Source of the DNA: Rhizobiaceae bacterium
GTDB lineage: Bacteria > Pseudomonadota > Alphaproteobacteria > Rhizobiales > Rhizobiaceae
Length of the DNA stretch: 45,178 bases
Assembly (NCBI GenBank): GCA_026981655.1
Contig: JALSIJ010000228.1
Coordinates: forward strand, 1-45,178
Direction of reading: 5' to 3'
Shown here: positions 27,412 through 37,509 of the stretch, in pieces
Position numbering within the stretch: the stretch's first letter is position 1
Layout: every line of letters begins with the position of its first letter
Made by a program: the position numbers and the translations under genes
Notes under the pieces: generated by a model
Told to the model about the DNA's origin: nothing
The model's database searches: none
Seen by the model: the letters and a program-made list of their open reading frames with translations, nothing else

Positions 27412-27597
27412 TACGCAGCCTGATTCTTATCAAGTTGAACAAATCTGCCAAAATTCATTGGTTACCAGCTCTAAGAACGGGTTCGTTTGGTTGAGCTAAA
27501 ATTGAGATATGACCACTGCTGAGCGACATCTCGGCAGTTGGTGTCTAAGTCAAATCATGGATCGGGACTACTCCGGCCAAAACAGAAAGTTATAACG

Positions 27598-27867
27598 ATG
27601 TCGATTACACCAGAGCGTAAAGCTGAACTCATCAAAGAATATGCAATCAAAGAAGGTGACACAGGTTCACCCGAAGTACAGGTTGCTATCCTGACCGAAC
27701 GTATTAACAATCTGACTGAGCATTTCAAAGGACACAAAAAGGATAATCATTCCCGCCGTGGTCTTTTAAAAATGGTCGCAACACGACGTAGTCTTTTGGA
27801 CTATGCGCGTTCAAAAAATGAAGAGCGTTATAAGACATTGATCACCAGACTTGGTGTTCGTCGTTAA
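27598..27867 (+). CDS. rpsO: 30S ribosomal protein S15
   Basis: S15 binds the central domain of 16S rRNA early in 30S assembly. The 89-residue protein is full length with the family's conserved parts ([48 protein letters not shown]). It precedes pnp as in most bacteria, but truB and rbfA, which normally come before it, are absent; instead there is a terminated hypothetical gene. The start ATG is preceded by GAAAGTTATAACG. The N-terminal methionine-serine start is typical. Confidence 0.98.
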   Translation: MSITPERKAELIKEYAIKEGDTGSPEVQVAILTERINNLTEHFKGHKKDNHSRRGLLKMVATRRSLLDYARSKNEERYKTLITRLGVRR

Positions 27868-27875
27868 ACTTTACC

Positions 27876-27910
27876 CGGCGGGCTTTCTTAAGTCCGCCGT
27901 TTGTATTTTA
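27876..27910 (+). terminator. terminator (possibly leaky) after rpsO
   Basis: CGGCGG (27876-27881) pairs with CCGCCG (27894-27899), extended by a G-T pair, with an interior CTTTCTTAAG loop and the tail TTTGTATTTTA. It lies ten bases past the rpsO stop. The interrupted T-run and the linkage of rpsO and pnp elsewhere suggest partial read-through. Confidence 0.7.
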
Positions 27911-27925
27911 ATTGAGTACAGTCTA

Positions 27926-28072
27926 GGCGCAGTTTGGATTACGTCTCTGCGCCGAGCCTGAAAGAGGGGTTGGTTAAACCCGATATCGGAATTCATCTGG
28001 TGATTTTAAGGTAATAATGGGGCAGGATTGTTAGGAGCTTGTAATTCACTCAAGCTTCTAATTGTCTTGCCC
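27926..28072 (+). promoter_or_regulatory. structured pnp leader with a long interrupted stem
   Basis: The 340 bases between rpsO and pnp hold no gene but two hairpins. The first is GGCGCAG/CTGCGCC at 27926-27953. The second spans 28020-28072: GGGCA/TGCCC at the base, then pairs GGA/TCT, TTAG/CTAA and AGCTTG/CAAGCT around the loop TAATTCACT, giving a stem of roughly 20 bp with small bulges. In E. coli the pnp mRNA leader contains a double-stranded stem cut by RNase III, after which PNPase represses its own mRNA; this stem is a likely counterpart, by inference. Confidence 0.55.
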
Positions 28073-28208
28073 GGTCAAAGCCTTTTTTAACCCGACGAAT
28101 ACAACCCCTCTTATTGATAAGACGTAATTGATGAAAGCCTGCAAGCACGCCTGATGATCAGGAGCTTGAGGCTGTACGAAGGCCGGATGGCCATATGAAG
28201 GAATGAAG

Positions 28209-30317
28209 ATGTTTAATAAACACACTATAGAAATCGAATGGGGCGGACGCCCGCTTACTATTGAAACCGGGCAAATCGCCCGTCAGGCCGATGCCTGTGT
28301 AATCGCCACCTATGGCGAAACCACCGTGCTTTGCGCCGTTGTATCGCAAAAATCACCAAAACCCGGCCTGGATTTTTTCCCACTGACCGTGAATTATCAG
28401 GAAAAAGCCTATGCAGCCGGTAAAATTCCTGGCGGCTTTTTAAAGCGCGAAGCACGGCCATCTGAAGGCGAAACACTTATTTGCCGTTTGATCGACCGTC
28501 CGATCCGCCCCTTGTTTGCCGATGGATATAAGAACGATACCCAAATTACCCTCACCGTTCTTTCCCATGATATGGAAAACAACCCGGATGTGGTCGCAAT
28601 GATCGCAACATCAGCAGCACTGACCATTTCTGGTATACCTTTCATGGGCCCAATCGGCGGTGCACGTGTTGGCTATATTGACGATGAATATGTGCTCAAC
28701 CCGAACATCGATGAAATGCCAGAATCAGCGCTTGATCTGATTGTTGCCGGTACCGGTGATGCGGTATTGATGGTTGAATCAGAAGCCAGCGAGCTTTCAG
28801 AAGAAATCATGCTCGGCGCTGTTATGTTTGGTCATGAGCAATTTCAACCCGTCATTGAAGCTTGCGTAAAGCTGGCTGAGAAAGCGGCAAAAGAGCCTCG
28901 TGAGCACACTGTTCCTGATAATTCCGCTTTGGAAAAGAAAGTCACCAAGCTTATCGGTAAGGATATCGAAAAAGCTTACAAAATTTCTGACAAGCACGAT
29001 CGCTACGAAGCATTGGACGCGGCTAAAGCGAAAGCCAAGGCCAAATTCCTTACTGAGGAATCATCTGAAGGTGAAACTCAGGTGCTTGGAGAAGTATTCA
29101 AGCATGTGCAGGCAACTGTTGTTCGTGGATCAATATTGAAAACCGGCAAACGCATCGATGGTCGCGACCTTTCAACAGTTCGCCAAATAAGTGCTGAAGT
29201 TGGTTTGCTGCCTCGAACTCATGGTTCGGCCCTGTTTACCCGTGGTGAAACCCAGGCGCTGGTTGTGGCGACCCTTGGGACCGGCGATGACGAGCAATTC
29301 ATTGATGCCCTGACCGGAACTTATAAAGAAAACTTCCTGCTGCATTATAACTTCCCTCCTTATTCAGTCGGCGAAACCGGCCGCACAGGCTTTACCTCAC
29401 GCCGCGAAGTTGGCCACGGTAAATTAGCGTGGCGGGCGATCAAAGCCGTTCTGCCAAACCGTGAAGAGTTTCCTTATACATTGCGTGCGGTGTCTGAAAT
29501 TACCGAATCCAACGGCTCATCTTCTATGGCAACAGTTTGCGGCACATCGCTTGCATTCATGGATGCTGGCGTTCCGCTGAAAGCCCCTGTTGCCGGTATC
29601 GCAATGGGCTTGATTAAAGAAGGCGACGACTACGCCGTTCTTTCCGATATTCTTGGCGATGAAGATCATCTTGGCGATATGGATTTTAAGGTTGCAGGTA
29701 CTGCTGAAGGCATTACCTCGCTTCAAATGGACATCAAGATCACCGGCATTACCGAAGAAATTATGAAAATTGCTCTAGATCAGGCCAATGAAGGTCGTCA
29801 GCACATCCTTGGTGAAATGTCCAAGTCATTGACAGAAGGTCGGGCTGAACTTGGTGAATTTGCTCCACGTATTGAGACCATGAAAATCCCGGTCGACAAA
29901 ATTCGAGAAGTCATTGGTTCCGGTGGTAAGGTCATTCGTGAAATTGTTGAAAAAACCGGTGCCAAAATTAACATTGACGATGATGGCATCATCAAAATCG
30001 CTTCATCCAGCGGCAAGGAAATTGAAGCTGCACTGAAATGGATTCATTCCATTGTTGATGAACCTGAAGAAGGTGTCATTTACCAGGGTACTGTTGTTAA
30101 AACTGTTGATTTTGGCGCATTCGTCAATTTCTTCGGTGCTAAAGATGGTCTGGTGCATATCTCTCAACTGACAGAAGGCCGCGTTGCCAAAACCACTGAC
30201 GTCATCAAAGAAGGCGACAAGGTTTGGGTTAAACTGATGGGCTTTGATGATCGCGGCAAAGTGCGTTTGTCAATGAAAGTTGTTGATCAGGAAACCGGTG
30301 AAGAAATCGCAGAGTAA
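28209..30317 (+). CDS. pnp: polyribonucleotide nucleotidyltransferase
   Basis: PNPase degrades RNA from the 3' end by phosphorolysis and is a core enzyme of mRNA turnover. The protein (702 residues from ATG 28209) has two RNase-PH domains (the first with TTVLCAVV and [14 protein letters not shown], the second with [22 protein letters not shown] and [12 protein letters not shown]), a helical linker, a KH domain ([24 protein letters not shown]) and an S1 domain ([28 protein letters not shown]). ATG 28209 sits six bases after GAAGGAATGAAG and matches the family's MFNKH start; an ATG two codons earlier is too close to the binding site. Its leader is structured (separate entry). Confidence 0.97.
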   Translation: MFNKHTIEIEWGGRPLTIETGQIARQADACVIATYGETTVLCAVVSQKSPKPGLDFFPLTVNYQEKAYAAGKIPGGFLKREARPSEGETLICRLIDRPIRPLFADGYKNDTQITLTVLSHDMENNPDVVAMIATSAALTISGIPFMGPIGGARVGYIDDEYVLNPNIDEMPESALDLIVAGTGDAVLMVESEASELSEEIMLGAVMFGHEQFQPVIEACVKLAEKAAKEPREHTVPDNSALEKKVTKLIGKDIEKAYKISDKHDRYEALDAAKAKAKAKFLTEESSEGETQVLGEVFKHVQATVVRGSILKTGKRIDGRDLSTVRQISAEVGLLPRTHGSALFTRGETQALVVATLGTGDDEQFIDALTGTYKENFLLHYNFPPYSVGETGRTGFTSRREVGHGKLAWRAIKAVLPNREEFPYTLRAVSEITESNGSSSMATVCGTSLAFMDAGVPLKAPVAGIAMGLIKEGDDYAVLSDILGDEDHLGDMDFKVAGTAEGITSLQMDIKITGITEEIMKIALDQANEGRQHILGEMSKSLTEGRAELGEFAPRIETMKIPVDKIREVIGSGGKVIREIVEKTGAKINIDDDGIIKIASSSGKEIEAALKWIHSIVDEPEEGVIYQGTVVKTVDFGAFVNFFGAKDGLVHISQLTEGRVAKTTDVIKEGDKVWVKLMGFDDRGKVRLSMKVVDQETGEEIAE

Positions 30318-30352
30318 GCAGTTTCTCTCCTAAATTCCGAACTTAAATAATT

Positions 30353-30387
30353 ACGGTGCTGGTGAAAGTCAGTGCCGTATTTTATTT
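30353..30387 (+). terminator. terminator between pnp and irr
   Basis: ACGGTGCTG (30353-30361) pairs with CAGTGCCGT (30370-30378), two G-U pairs, eight-base loop GTGAAAGT, followed by ATTTTATTT. It lies about 35 bases past the pnp stop and its tail runs into the last codons of the convergent irr gene, so it serves pnp and perhaps irr. Confidence 0.82.
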
Positions 30388-30852
30388 CTTGCGGCGCAAA
30401 CGTACGATTACGTCGATTTTTGATATTTCCATACCCTCAGGTGGTTCAGGCAATTTGCCAAACTCAACATTGTCATAGGGAATATCCAATACCGAATTAT
30501 CATCTTCCATATAAAAATGGTGATGATGGTTGGTATTGGTGTCAAAATAGGTTTTTGTGGAATCGATAACCACGGCCCGCAATAGACCGGCATCTTTAAA
30601 CTGGTGCAGCGTGTTGTAAATTGTAGCAAGCGAAACAGGTACATTCTCGCCAAGTGCTTCCACATGCAGCTGCTCTGCAGAAATGTGCCTTTTGCCTTTG
30701 GAAAACAGCAGCCTGGCCAGTGCTACGCGTTGCCTGGTCGGGCGCAAATCTGCGCTGCGCAACATTTCGCTAATCTGCACGCTGGTATTACCAAAGCAGT
30801 TTTGGCTGTCTTCTTTCGATAAGAAGAGAAGTGGATTTTCCGAACTTGTCAT
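30382..30852 (-). CDS. irr: Fur-family iron response regulator Irr
   Basis: Irr is the alphaproteobacterial Fur-type regulator that represses iron-demanding genes and activates uptake when haem and iron are low. The 156-residue protein has the winged-helix domain (LRPTRQRVALARLLFSKGKRHISAEQL, VPVSLATIYNTLHQFKDAGL) and the histidine-rich dimer domain with HHHH at 109-112. The N-terminal Cys-Pro haem regulatory motif of Bradyrhizobium is absent: Cys19 is followed by Phe. ATG 30852 is chosen over an upstream in-frame codon; the start is not certain because the binding site is poor and ATG at the MLRSADLRPTRQ position is also possible. It is divergent from fabA, the arrangement seen in rhizobia. 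Confidence 0.93.
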   Translation of the reverse strand: MTSSENPLLFLSKEDSQNCFGNTSVQISEMLRSADLRPTRQRVALARLLFSKGKRHISAEQLHVEALGENVPVSLATIYNTLHQFKDAGLLRAVVIDSTKTYFDTNTNHHHHFYMEDDNSVLDIPYDNVEFGKLPEPPEGMEISKIDVIVRLRRKK

Positions 30853-31107
30853 CACACACACTTGAGTTTCACATTTCCTGAGCGATTGATTATAATTCAG
30901 GGTAACCAACCATATGCCTGTTGCTATAATAGATAGTGCAAGCATAGTGATTCCGCAAGCACACCGGGTTATTTGAGAAAAATAAGCTGCAATTCCAATT
31001 AAATATTGGTTCCTTTCCTGTCAGAATTAATTTACAAATATCGCTCTTATGCAGGCGATTTATTGCCTGTTGGCGAGGATTTGAAAAAAGTAACAAGGCG
31101 CAATTTT

Positions 31108-31611
31108 ATGGCAGAACAAAAATCCAGTTATTCCTATGAAGAGATTTTGTCTTGTGGGCGTGGCGAATTATTCGGACCTGGCAATGCTCAGTTGCCCTTG
31201 CCTCCGATGCTTATGTTAAACCGCATTACTGAGATTTCTGAAGATGGTGGAGAGTTTGGCAAGGGGCATATTCGTGCCGAGTTTGATATACGCGAGGATT
31301 TGTGGTTTTTCCCGTGCCACTTTCAAGGTGATCCCGTGATGCCGGGCTGTCTCGGCCTTGACGCGCTATGGCAGGCAACTGGTTTTTATCTTGGCTGGTT
31401 GGGTGAACCTGGTAAAGGCCGGGCAATTGCAACCGGAGAAGTTAAATTTAAAGGCATGGTGACACCCAAAACCAAACTGGTGGAATTTGGTATTGATTTC
31501 AAACGGGTAATGCGCGGACGCCTGGTGCTTGGAACGGCAGATGGCTGGGTTAAGGCCGATGGTGAGGTTGTGTTCACGGCAAAAGATTTGCGTGTCGGAC
31601 TTTTCAAATAG
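31108..31611 (+). CDS. fabA: bifunctional 3-hydroxydecanoyl-ACP dehydratase/isomerase
   Basis: FabA dehydrates 3-hydroxydecanoyl-ACP and isomerises the trans-2 to the cis-3 bond, the entry to anaerobic-type unsaturated fatty acids. The 167-residue protein has the catalytic His71 ([21 protein letters not shown]) and Asp85, equivalent to His70 and Asp84 in E. coli. ATG 31108 matches the family start; the in-frame reading from 31006 adds a stretch without homology. The untranslated region before it contains a small CAGGC/GCCTG hairpin at about 31050-31068. It is followed by fabB after 127 bases and fabI, giving the complete UFA branch plus an enoyl reductase. Confidence 0.97.
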   Translation: MAEQKSSYSYEEILSCGRGELFGPGNAQLPLPPMLMLNRITEISEDGGEFGKGHIRAEFDIREDLWFFPCHFQGDPVMPGCLGLDALWQATGFYLGWLGEPGKGRAIATGEVKFKGMVTPKTKLVEFGIDFKRVMRGRLVLGTADGWVKADGEVVFTAKDLRVGLFK

Positions 31612-31738
31612 CCTAAAAACAATCTGTAATTGAATTTGAATTGAATGCGCGGAGTTATAGGTCTGTCTGGTGTTTTGTACATACGGGCTCTATATATGGT
31701 TCCATCACATCGGATGTAATTTCAGCTAGGATCTAACT

Positions 31739-32959
31739 ATGAAACGTGTAGTGATAACGGGCATGGGCATCGTTTCTTCGATAGGAAACAACGTGCAGGA
31801 AGTTCTTGCATCCTTAATGGAGGCAAAGTCAGGAATCGTCGCGTCTCCAGATTTCATTGAATACGGCTTTCGCAGCCGAGTTTATGGTGCGCCAACTCTA
31901 GATCCCTTCGAGGTTCTTGATCGTAGAACCCTACGTTTCATGAGTAAGGGCACAGCCTGGAACTATATCGCCATGCAGCAGGCGATTGAAGATGCGGGTC
32001 TTAAAGAAGATGATGTGGTAAATCCCAGAACCGGCATCATTATGGGGTCCGGCGGTCCGTCGACAAAAACCATTGTAGAAGCCGCACAAAAAACCATTGA
32101 AACGGGTTCTCCAAAACGCATTGGACCAACGGCGGTTCCAAAAGCCATGAGCTCAACGGCGTCTGCTGTGCTTTCGACCCAGTTTAAAATCAAGGGTGTG
32201 AACTATTCGATTTCCTCTGCCTGTGCGACGTCTAATCATTGTATCGGCAATGCCTATGAAACCATTCAGATTGGCAAACAGGACATGATTTTCTGCGGCG
32301 GCTCTGAAGATCTCGATTGGACTATGGCTGATTTGTTTGACGCGATGGGCGCAATGTCATCGAAATACAATGAAACGCCCTCAACTGCCTCGCGCGCCTA
32401 TGATACAACCCGCGATGGCTTTGTAATTTCCGGCGGGGCGGGCGTTTTAGTGCTTGAGGAGCTTGATCATGCTCTGGCACGTGGTGCGAAAATATACGCC
32501 GAGATTGTTGGATATGGTAACGCGTCAGATGGTGCTGATATGGTTGCGCCTTCGGGAGAGGGAGCGGTTCGCTGCATGAAAATGGCAATGGAAAATATTG
32601 ATGTGCCAATTGATTATATCAATCCACATGCCACCGCCACGCCGGTCGGTGATCTGAAAGAAATTGAAGCAATTAGGGAGGTTTTTGGCGACAAATGCCC
32701 ACCAATTTCAGCCACAAAATCTTTAACCGGCCATTCCCAGGGCGCAACTGGAGCCCATGAAGCAATATACTCGCTTTTGATGATGGAGAACAATTTCATT
32801 TGTGAATCGGCCCACATTACCGAAATTGACCCCGAATTTGCCGATATGCCAATCGTTCGTGAGCGCATGGATAATGTTGAATTGAATTGCATTTTGTCCA
32901 ACGGATTTGGGTTTGGCGGCACTAATGCATCGCTGGTTTTCCAGCGTTATAATAAGTAG
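31739..32959 (+). CDS. fabB: 3-oxoacyl-ACP synthase I
   Basis: FabB extends cis-3-decenoyl-ACP, committing it to unsaturated fatty acids. The 406-residue ketosynthase carries the Cys-His-His triad: Cys162 in [14 protein letters not shown], His in [11 protein letters not shown] (about 297) and His in [15 protein letters not shown] (about 331). The start follows AGGATCTAACT. It is most similar to FabB in pairing with fabA, rather than to FabF. It lies eight bases upstream of fabI, so the two are co-transcribed. Confidence 0.97.
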   Translation: MKRVVITGMGIVSSIGNNVQEVLASLMEAKSGIVASPDFIEYGFRSRVYGAPTLDPFEVLDRRTLRFMSKGTAWNYIAMQQAIEDAGLKEDDVVNPRTGIIMGSGGPSTKTIVEAAQKTIETGSPKRIGPTAVPKAMSSTASAVLSTQFKIKGVNYSISSACATSNHCIGNAYETIQIGKQDMIFCGGSEDLDWTMADLFDAMGAMSSKYNETPSTASRAYDTTRDGFVISGGAGVLVLEELDHALARGAKIYAEIVGYGNASDGADMVAPSGEGAVRCMKMAMENIDVPIDYINPHATATPVGDLKEIEAIREVFGDKCPPISATKSLTGHSQGATGAHEAIYSLLMMENNFICESAHITEIDPEFADMPIVRERMDNVELNCILSNGFGFGGTNASLVFQRYNK

Positions 32960-32967
32960 GAAATATC

Positions 32968-33780
32968 ATGAGTGAATTGATGAAAGGCAAGCGCGGGCTT
33001 GTCATGGGTGTTGCGAACAGAAATTCGCTTGCCTGGGGCATCGCATCTGCACTTGCAGCCGAAGGTGCAGAGCTTGCTTTCACATATCAAGGCGAAGCAT
33101 TTGGCAAGCGGGTAAAACCACTGGCGGATTCGGTCGATGCCAAAATGCTATTGCCCTGCGATGTGGAAGATTTGGATACGGTCGATGCTGTATTTGATGC
33201 CATCGAAAAAGAATGGGGCAGCCTCGATTTTGTGGTTCATGCAATCGGCTTTTCCGACCGAAACGAGCTCAAAGGCAAATATGCTGATACCACACGGGAT
33301 AATTTTTCCAAGACCATGGTAATCTCCTGCTTTTCATTTACTGAAATTGCCAGGCGGGCAGCCTCACTTATGAAAGACGGCGGCTCAATGCTCACTCTTA
33401 CCTATGGTGGCGCTGTTCGGGTGGTGCCCAATTATAATGTGATGGGTGTTGCCAAGGCAGCTCTTGAAGCCAGCGTTCGCTATCTGGCAAATGATTATGG
33501 ACCGGAAAATATTCGGGTTAACGCTATTTCTGCCGGCATGGTACGCACACTTGCCGGTGCGGGTATCGCCGATGCAAGGCTGATGTATAATTATCAGGAG
33601 CGAAATGCTCCCTTGCGACGCAATGTAAAAATTGATGAGGTGGGTAATTCTGCGCTCTATCTGTTGTCTCACCTTTCATCCGGTGTGACCGGTGAGGTGC
33701 ATTACGTCGATTCCGGCTACTCAACCACTTCAATGCCAAATCTTGATGATTTGAATGCTCTTGAAACTGCTTTGAAATAG
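32968..33780 (+). CDS. fabI: enoyl-ACP reductase (NADH)
   Basis: FabI reduces trans-2-enoyl-ACP in the last step of each fatty-acid elongation cycle and is the usual target of triclosan-type inhibitors. The 270-residue protein has the FabI nucleotide motif (MGVANRNSLAWGIA) and the Y-x6-K active site (YNVMGVAKAALEAS). The ending DDLNALETALK is typical of rhizobial FabI. The eight-base gap from fabB and 28 bases to the GIY-YIG-like gene suggest one operon. Confidence 0.97.
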   Translation: MSELMKGKRGLVMGVANRNSLAWGIASALAAEGAELAFTYQGEAFGKRVKPLADSVDAKMLLPCDVEDLDTVDAVFDAIEKEWGSLDFVVHAIGFSDRNELKGKYADTTRDNFSKTMVISCFSFTEIARRAASLMKDGGSMLTLTYGGAVRVVPNYNVMGVAKAALEASVRYLANDYGPENIRVNAISAGMVRTLAGAGIADARLMYNYQERNAPLRRNVKIDEVGNSALYLLSHLSSGVTGEVHYVDSGYSTTSMPNLDDLNALETALK

Positions 33781-33808
33781 GTTTTTAGCGGGAAAAGTTG
33801 GAGAAATC

Positions 33809-34417
33809 ATGCGCCATCGCCAATATGATGCGACCTTGCATGGCAAATTTCCCGGGCTGAACTATGCACATGAAAAACCTTTTCGAAATTGGAAATCCAG
33901 CCATCTGGAAACGTTGATCGGTGGTTGGTTAAAGAGCAATCCTCCTTGTCTTGAACTTGCGACACTTGCCTTAAGTGAGCTGGTTTTGCGTGGGGAAGAC
34001 CTGAATGCAGCGATGAAATTTAGCGAAGCCAAGCTTGCGCCAATCAGCTGGTTAGAGGCAGCACGGGAAAATGCGCGCAAAGCGTTTACGCCTGAAATTC
34101 TAGAACGCGATAAAAACGGTCGCCCAGGCGGATCGGTCTATGTGGTTTTGCGTGGCGGATATACGCAGCATAATGGTTGGTACGGTGCTTATGTCGGCTC
34201 AACCAAGCGGAAAATTGAACAGCGATTTAAAGAACACCGCACGTCATCTCGCGCCGGTCGCGGCCTGATTGCGCATGGTATTGAACCACTATATTCGCTT
34301 TTTGATCACATCAATCCGGTGCCGGTAAAACGCAGTGAATTGCGAATTTGGGAAACGCGGCTGCATGAGGCGCTGGCCCCCGCTATACCAAAGGTCACAG
34401 GCGATGTGGCGTTTTAG
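33809..34417 (+). CDS. GIY-YIG-like nuclease-domain protein, function unknown
   Basis: A 202-residue protein whose C-terminal half looks like a GIY-YIG domain. Tyr-Val-Val at 111-113 stands for the GIY element and Tyr-Val-Gly at 128-130 (YGAYVGSTKRK) for YIG. Arg139 in QRFKEHR fits the conserved arginine, and Glu182 in RIWETRLHEAL the metal-binding glutamate. The N-terminal 100 residues are helical and unrecognised (TLALSELVLRGEDLNAAMKFSEAK). GIY-YIG proteins are nicking-type nucleases such as UvrC, homing endonucleases and SLX1-like enzymes; the substrate here is unknown. The start follows TTGGAGAAATC and lies 28 bases after fabI, an unexpected partner for fatty-acid genes. Confidence 0.7.
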   Translation: MRHRQYDATLHGKFPGLNYAHEKPFRNWKSSHLETLIGGWLKSNPPCLELATLALSELVLRGEDLNAAMKFSEAKLAPISWLEAARENARKAFTPEILERDKNGRPGGSVYVVLRGGYTQHNGWYGAYVGSTKRKIEQRFKEHRTSSRAGRGLIAHGIEPLYSLFDHINPVPVKRSELRIWETRLHEALAPAIPKVTGDVAF

Positions 34418-34470
34418 ATTATTTTAATTAGAATGCTGATTTGATTCAATTTGACTGAGACTTTAATTCC

Positions 34471-35097
34471 ATGCTGCATGATATTAATTTACCACTTATT
34501 CTTATTGCCGGGCTCATTGCTGGTGCAAGTCCCGGCCCGGCGACGCTCGCAATTGCCGGAACATCTATGGCCTCAGGCAGGCTACACGGTTTGGCACTTG
34601 CCTCCGGCGTCGTTACCGGATCACTAATTTGGTCGACTTCTGCCGCATTTGGGCTTGGAGCCATAATGCTCGCCAATGCCTGGATACTTGAAATGGTTAG
34701 AGTTTTTGGGGCAGGCTATTTGTTATTCCTCGCATATAAGTCAGCCAAATCAGCCCTGAGGCCGGGGGAGTTGATCCTTCATGGAATGGTTCACAAATCG
34801 GCAAAACGAGCTTACTTTGAAGGCCTTGCTCTTCATCTGACCAACCCAAAAGCAATATTGTATTTTGGTTCACTTTATTCGATCGGCATTCCAGCAGGAA
34901 CGCCAGTTTTGTCGCTTGTCATCGTAATCGCAACGATGGCACTTTTAGGAATAATGGTATTCCTTGGCTATGCTTTGTTGTTCTCAAGCGAAGTTGTCAG
35001 AAAAGGTTACCTGCGTATGCGCCGATGGTTTGAAGGCGTATTTGCGATTGCCTTTGCGCTGGCTGGCTTCAAAATATTAACGGCCAGGTTTCAATAA
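34471..35097 (+). CDS. LysE family amino acid exporter
   Basis: A 208-residue inner-membrane protein of the LysE/RhtB translocator family, with about six hydrophobic helices and the N-terminal family motif A-G-A-S-P-G-P-A (residues 16-23), then GLASGVVTGSLIWS and a paired AYKSAKSALRPGE loop. Members export amino acids such as lysine, threonine or homoserine lactones. The substrate is not predictable. The gene follows the GIY-YIG-like one after 53 bases and is convergent with the SDR gene. The first residues (MLHDINLPLILIAGLIAGA) fit the family start. Confidence 0.9.
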   Translation: MLHDINLPLILIAGLIAGASPGPATLAIAGTSMASGRLHGLALASGVVTGSLIWSTSAAFGLGAIMLANAWILEMVRVFGAGYLLFLAYKSAKSALRPGELILHGMVHKSAKRAYFEGLALHLTNPKAILYFGSLYSIGIPAGTPVLSLVIVIATMALLGIMVFLGYALLFSSEVVRKGYLRMRRWFEGVFAIAFALAGFKILTARFQ

Positions 35098-35114
35098 CCA
35101 CGACACGAGGACGA

Positions 35115-35849
35115 TCAAACGTGCTGCCCGCCATTCACATGCACTTCCGCACCGGTAATATAAGATGCTGATTCTGAGCATAGAAAATAGATGGTTTCAG
35201 CAACTTCACTGGTCTGGCCAAGACGGCGCAAGGGAAAGTCCTTGACGATTTCATCAGTGCCCGGTGAAAGAATTGAAGTATCGATTTCACCCGGCGCAAT
35301 GGCATTAACCCGAATACCATGCGGGCCAAAGTCTGCCGCCATTTCGCGGGTTAATGATGCAAGTGCAGCCTTCGATGTGGCATAGGCAGAACCGGCAAAT
35401 GGATGAACCCGGCTTCCTGCAATGGATGTAATGTTGACGATAGAACCTTGAGCCGCCTTTAGTTCTTCAAATAATCCTCGACCAAGCATGATGGGGGCAA
35501 AGAAATTTACCTGAAACACAGTTCGCCAGGCGTGAATGGGCGTGCTGATCGAGTCCATTCTTTCGCCGTCTTTGTCTTTTGGACTAATGGCAGCGTTGTT
35601 GACAAGGGCGTGTAGTTTGCCACCCGTATCGGCGATACGTTGACGCATTTGGGCAATCGCATTGCCCAGGTTTTCCGGGTCAGCAAGATCAACCTGAATA
35701 TGGTCTTCCGGCCCCTGCGGCCAGGGGCAGTTTTCGTCAAATGCATGGCGTGAACAGGTGATGACCCGCCATCCCTCGCTTGAGAATCGCTTTACCGTTG
35801 CGTGGCCGATGCCTCGACTGGCACCTGTCAGGACGATTGTTTTCTTCAA
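35115..35849 (-). CDS. SDR family oxidoreductase
   Basis: A classical short-chain dehydrogenase of 244 residues. It has the TGASRGIG cofactor loop (residues 8-15), NNAAI, the catalytic Ser in VNITSIAGSR, and Y-A-T-S-K (Y-x3-K) in SAYATSKAAL. The region after strand beta-2 contains TCSRH, where the Arg after Ser fits an NADP preference. The ending ITGAEVHVNGGQHV is typical. The substrate is unknown; such enzymes serve many pathways. It is a single minus-strand gene between LysE and glpK and is divergent from glpK with about 146 bases between. Confidence 0.93.
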   Translation of the reverse strand: MKKTIVLTGASRGIGHATVKRFSSEGWRVITCSRHAFDENCPWPQGPEDHIQVDLADPENLGNAIAQMRQRIADTGGKLHALVNNAAISPKDKDGERMDSISTPIHAWRTVFQVNFFAPIMLGRGLFEELKAAQGSIVNITSIAGSRVHPFAGSAYATSKAALASLTREMAADFGPHGIRVNAIAPGEIDTSILSPGTDEIVKDFPLRRLGQTSEVAETIYFLCSESASYITGAEVHVNGGQHV

Positions 35850-35995
35850 AATCTGTTTCCAGTTCTATTTCAAACTTGCAGGCTGTTTTGCGTACAATAT
35901 ACTAAATGGCTTAAATAATAAACGGTATAAGAGACAGTTGTGAACTGCTGATCATTTGCCTATTCTGATCGAAAATAAAATCCAGGGAGAGACTG

Positions 35996-37483
35996 ATGAG
36001 CGGCAATATATTAGCGATTGATCAGGGCACAACGTCATCGCGAGCCATTATTTTTGATGAGAGGCAAAACATTATTGGCATCGCCCAAAAGGAGTTTGCC
36101 CAGTATTTTCCCAAATCCGGTTGGGTGGAACATGACCCTGAAGAAATCTGGCAAAGCGTTGTTAATACCTGCCGTGAGGCCATCGATAAAGCCGGTCTTG
36201 AGGCTGTTGATATTGCTGCAATTGGTATTACCAATCAGCGCGAAACAACACTGGTCTGGGACCGCGAAACTGGCATTCCGCTTTGTAATGCGATTGTCTG
36301 GCAGGACAGGCGCACGGCTGAATATTGTCGAAAACTGAAAGATAATGACCTTGAGGAGACTTTTACTCGCAAAACCGGCCTGCTGCTTGACCCTTATTTT
36401 TCCGGCACCAAAATAAACTGGATTTTGGAAAATGTTGAAGGAGCAAGAAAACGCGCGGAGGCTGGAAAACTTGCATTCGGCACTATTGATACATTTTTAA
36501 TCTGGCGGCTGACCGGTGGCAAAAGCCATGTGAGCGATGCGACCAATGCATCGCGCACATTGCTATATAATATCGCGGATAATCAATGGGATAGTGAGCT
36601 TTTGGATATGCTGGAGGTTCCGCGTTCAATGTTACCAAAAGTGCTGGATTGTGCGGCGGAATTCGGGGTGAGCAATAGGGATATTCTTGGCGCCGAAATC
36701 CCCATATTAGGTGTTGCCGGCGACCAGCAGGCGGCAACCATCGGCAATGCCTGTTTTGAGCCGGGAATGATGAAATCCACCTATGGAACGGGCTGTTTTG
36801 CCATTCTCAATACCGGTGAAAATCTGGTGCCGTCAAAAAATCGAATGCTGACCACAGTCGCCTATCGGCTGGAGGGTATAACCACCTATGCGCTGGAGGG
36901 TTCGATATTTATTGCCGGTGCGGCGGTTCAATGGCTGCGTGACGGTTTGGGAATAATTGATAACGCCACTCAAACCGGCAAAATGGCTGATAATGCCGAC
37001 GATGAGCAGCAAATTTATCTGGTGCCTGCATTTACCGGCCTTGGGGCGCCGCATTGGGATGCGGATGCACGTGGCGCTATTTTTGGATTGACCCGCGCTA
37101 CCGGGCCGAATGAACTTGCCCGCGCCGCATTGGAAGCGGTTTGCTATCAAACCCGCGATCTGTTGGAGGCTATGCAGGACGATTGGGGAGAAGAAGGCAA
37201 GACCGTATTGCGGGTCGATGGTGGTATGGTTGCCAGCGATTGGACCATGCAGTTTTTGGCAGATATTCTGGCAGCACCGGTAGACAGGCCAAGCATATTG
37301 GAAACAACGGCTTTGGGTGCCGCTTGGCTGGCAGGCTCCAAAGCAGGCGTTTGGCCCGACATGGATGGATTTGCAAAAACCTGGAAACTGCAGCGTAATT
37401 TCTCACCCGCAATGCAAGAAGATGAGCGAGCGCGCAAATATGCCGGATGGCGTGATGCCGTCAGCCGCACTTTGAGTGCATAA
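35996..37483 (+). CDS. glpK: glycerol kinase
   Basis: GlpK phosphorylates glycerol to glycerol-3-phosphate, trapping imported glycerol for catabolism or phospholipid synthesis. The 495-residue FGGY-family kinase shows [23 protein letters not shown], the glycerol-site DATNASRT and STYGTGCF segments, and [10 protein letters not shown] in the ATP domain. The ATG follows GGGAGAGACTG. No glpD, glpF or ugp genes are present nearby, so it is a stand-alone gene here. It ends about 25 bases before the GC-rich hairpin block. Confidence 0.98.
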   Translation: MSGNILAIDQGTTSSRAIIFDERQNIIGIAQKEFAQYFPKSGWVEHDPEEIWQSVVNTCREAIDKAGLEAVDIAAIGITNQRETTLVWDRETGIPLCNAIVWQDRRTAEYCRKLKDNDLEETFTRKTGLLLDPYFSGTKINWILENVEGARKRAEAGKLAFGTIDTFLIWRLTGGKSHVSDATNASRTLLYNIADNQWDSELLDMLEVPRSMLPKVLDCAAEFGVSNRDILGAEIPILGVAGDQQAATIGNACFEPGMMKSTYGTGCFAILNTGENLVPSKNRMLTTVAYRLEGITTYALEGSIFIAGAAVQWLRDGLGIIDNATQTGKMADNADDEQQIYLVPAFTGLGAPHWDADARGAIFGLTRATGPNELARAALEAVCYQTRDLLEAMQDDWGEEGKTVLRVDGGMVASDWTMQFLADILAAPVDRPSILETTALGAAWLAGSKAGVWPDMDGFAKTWKLQRNFSPAMQEDERARKYAGWRDAVSRTLSA

Positions 37484-37509
37484 ATTATTTCTGTTTATGG
37501 CGATAGTTA

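Noticed and set aside
31015-31040. CAGAATTAATTT in the irr-fabA region as an Irr (ICE) box.
   Set aside because: It matches only part of the TTTAGAA-N-TTCTAAA type consensus; too weak to call.
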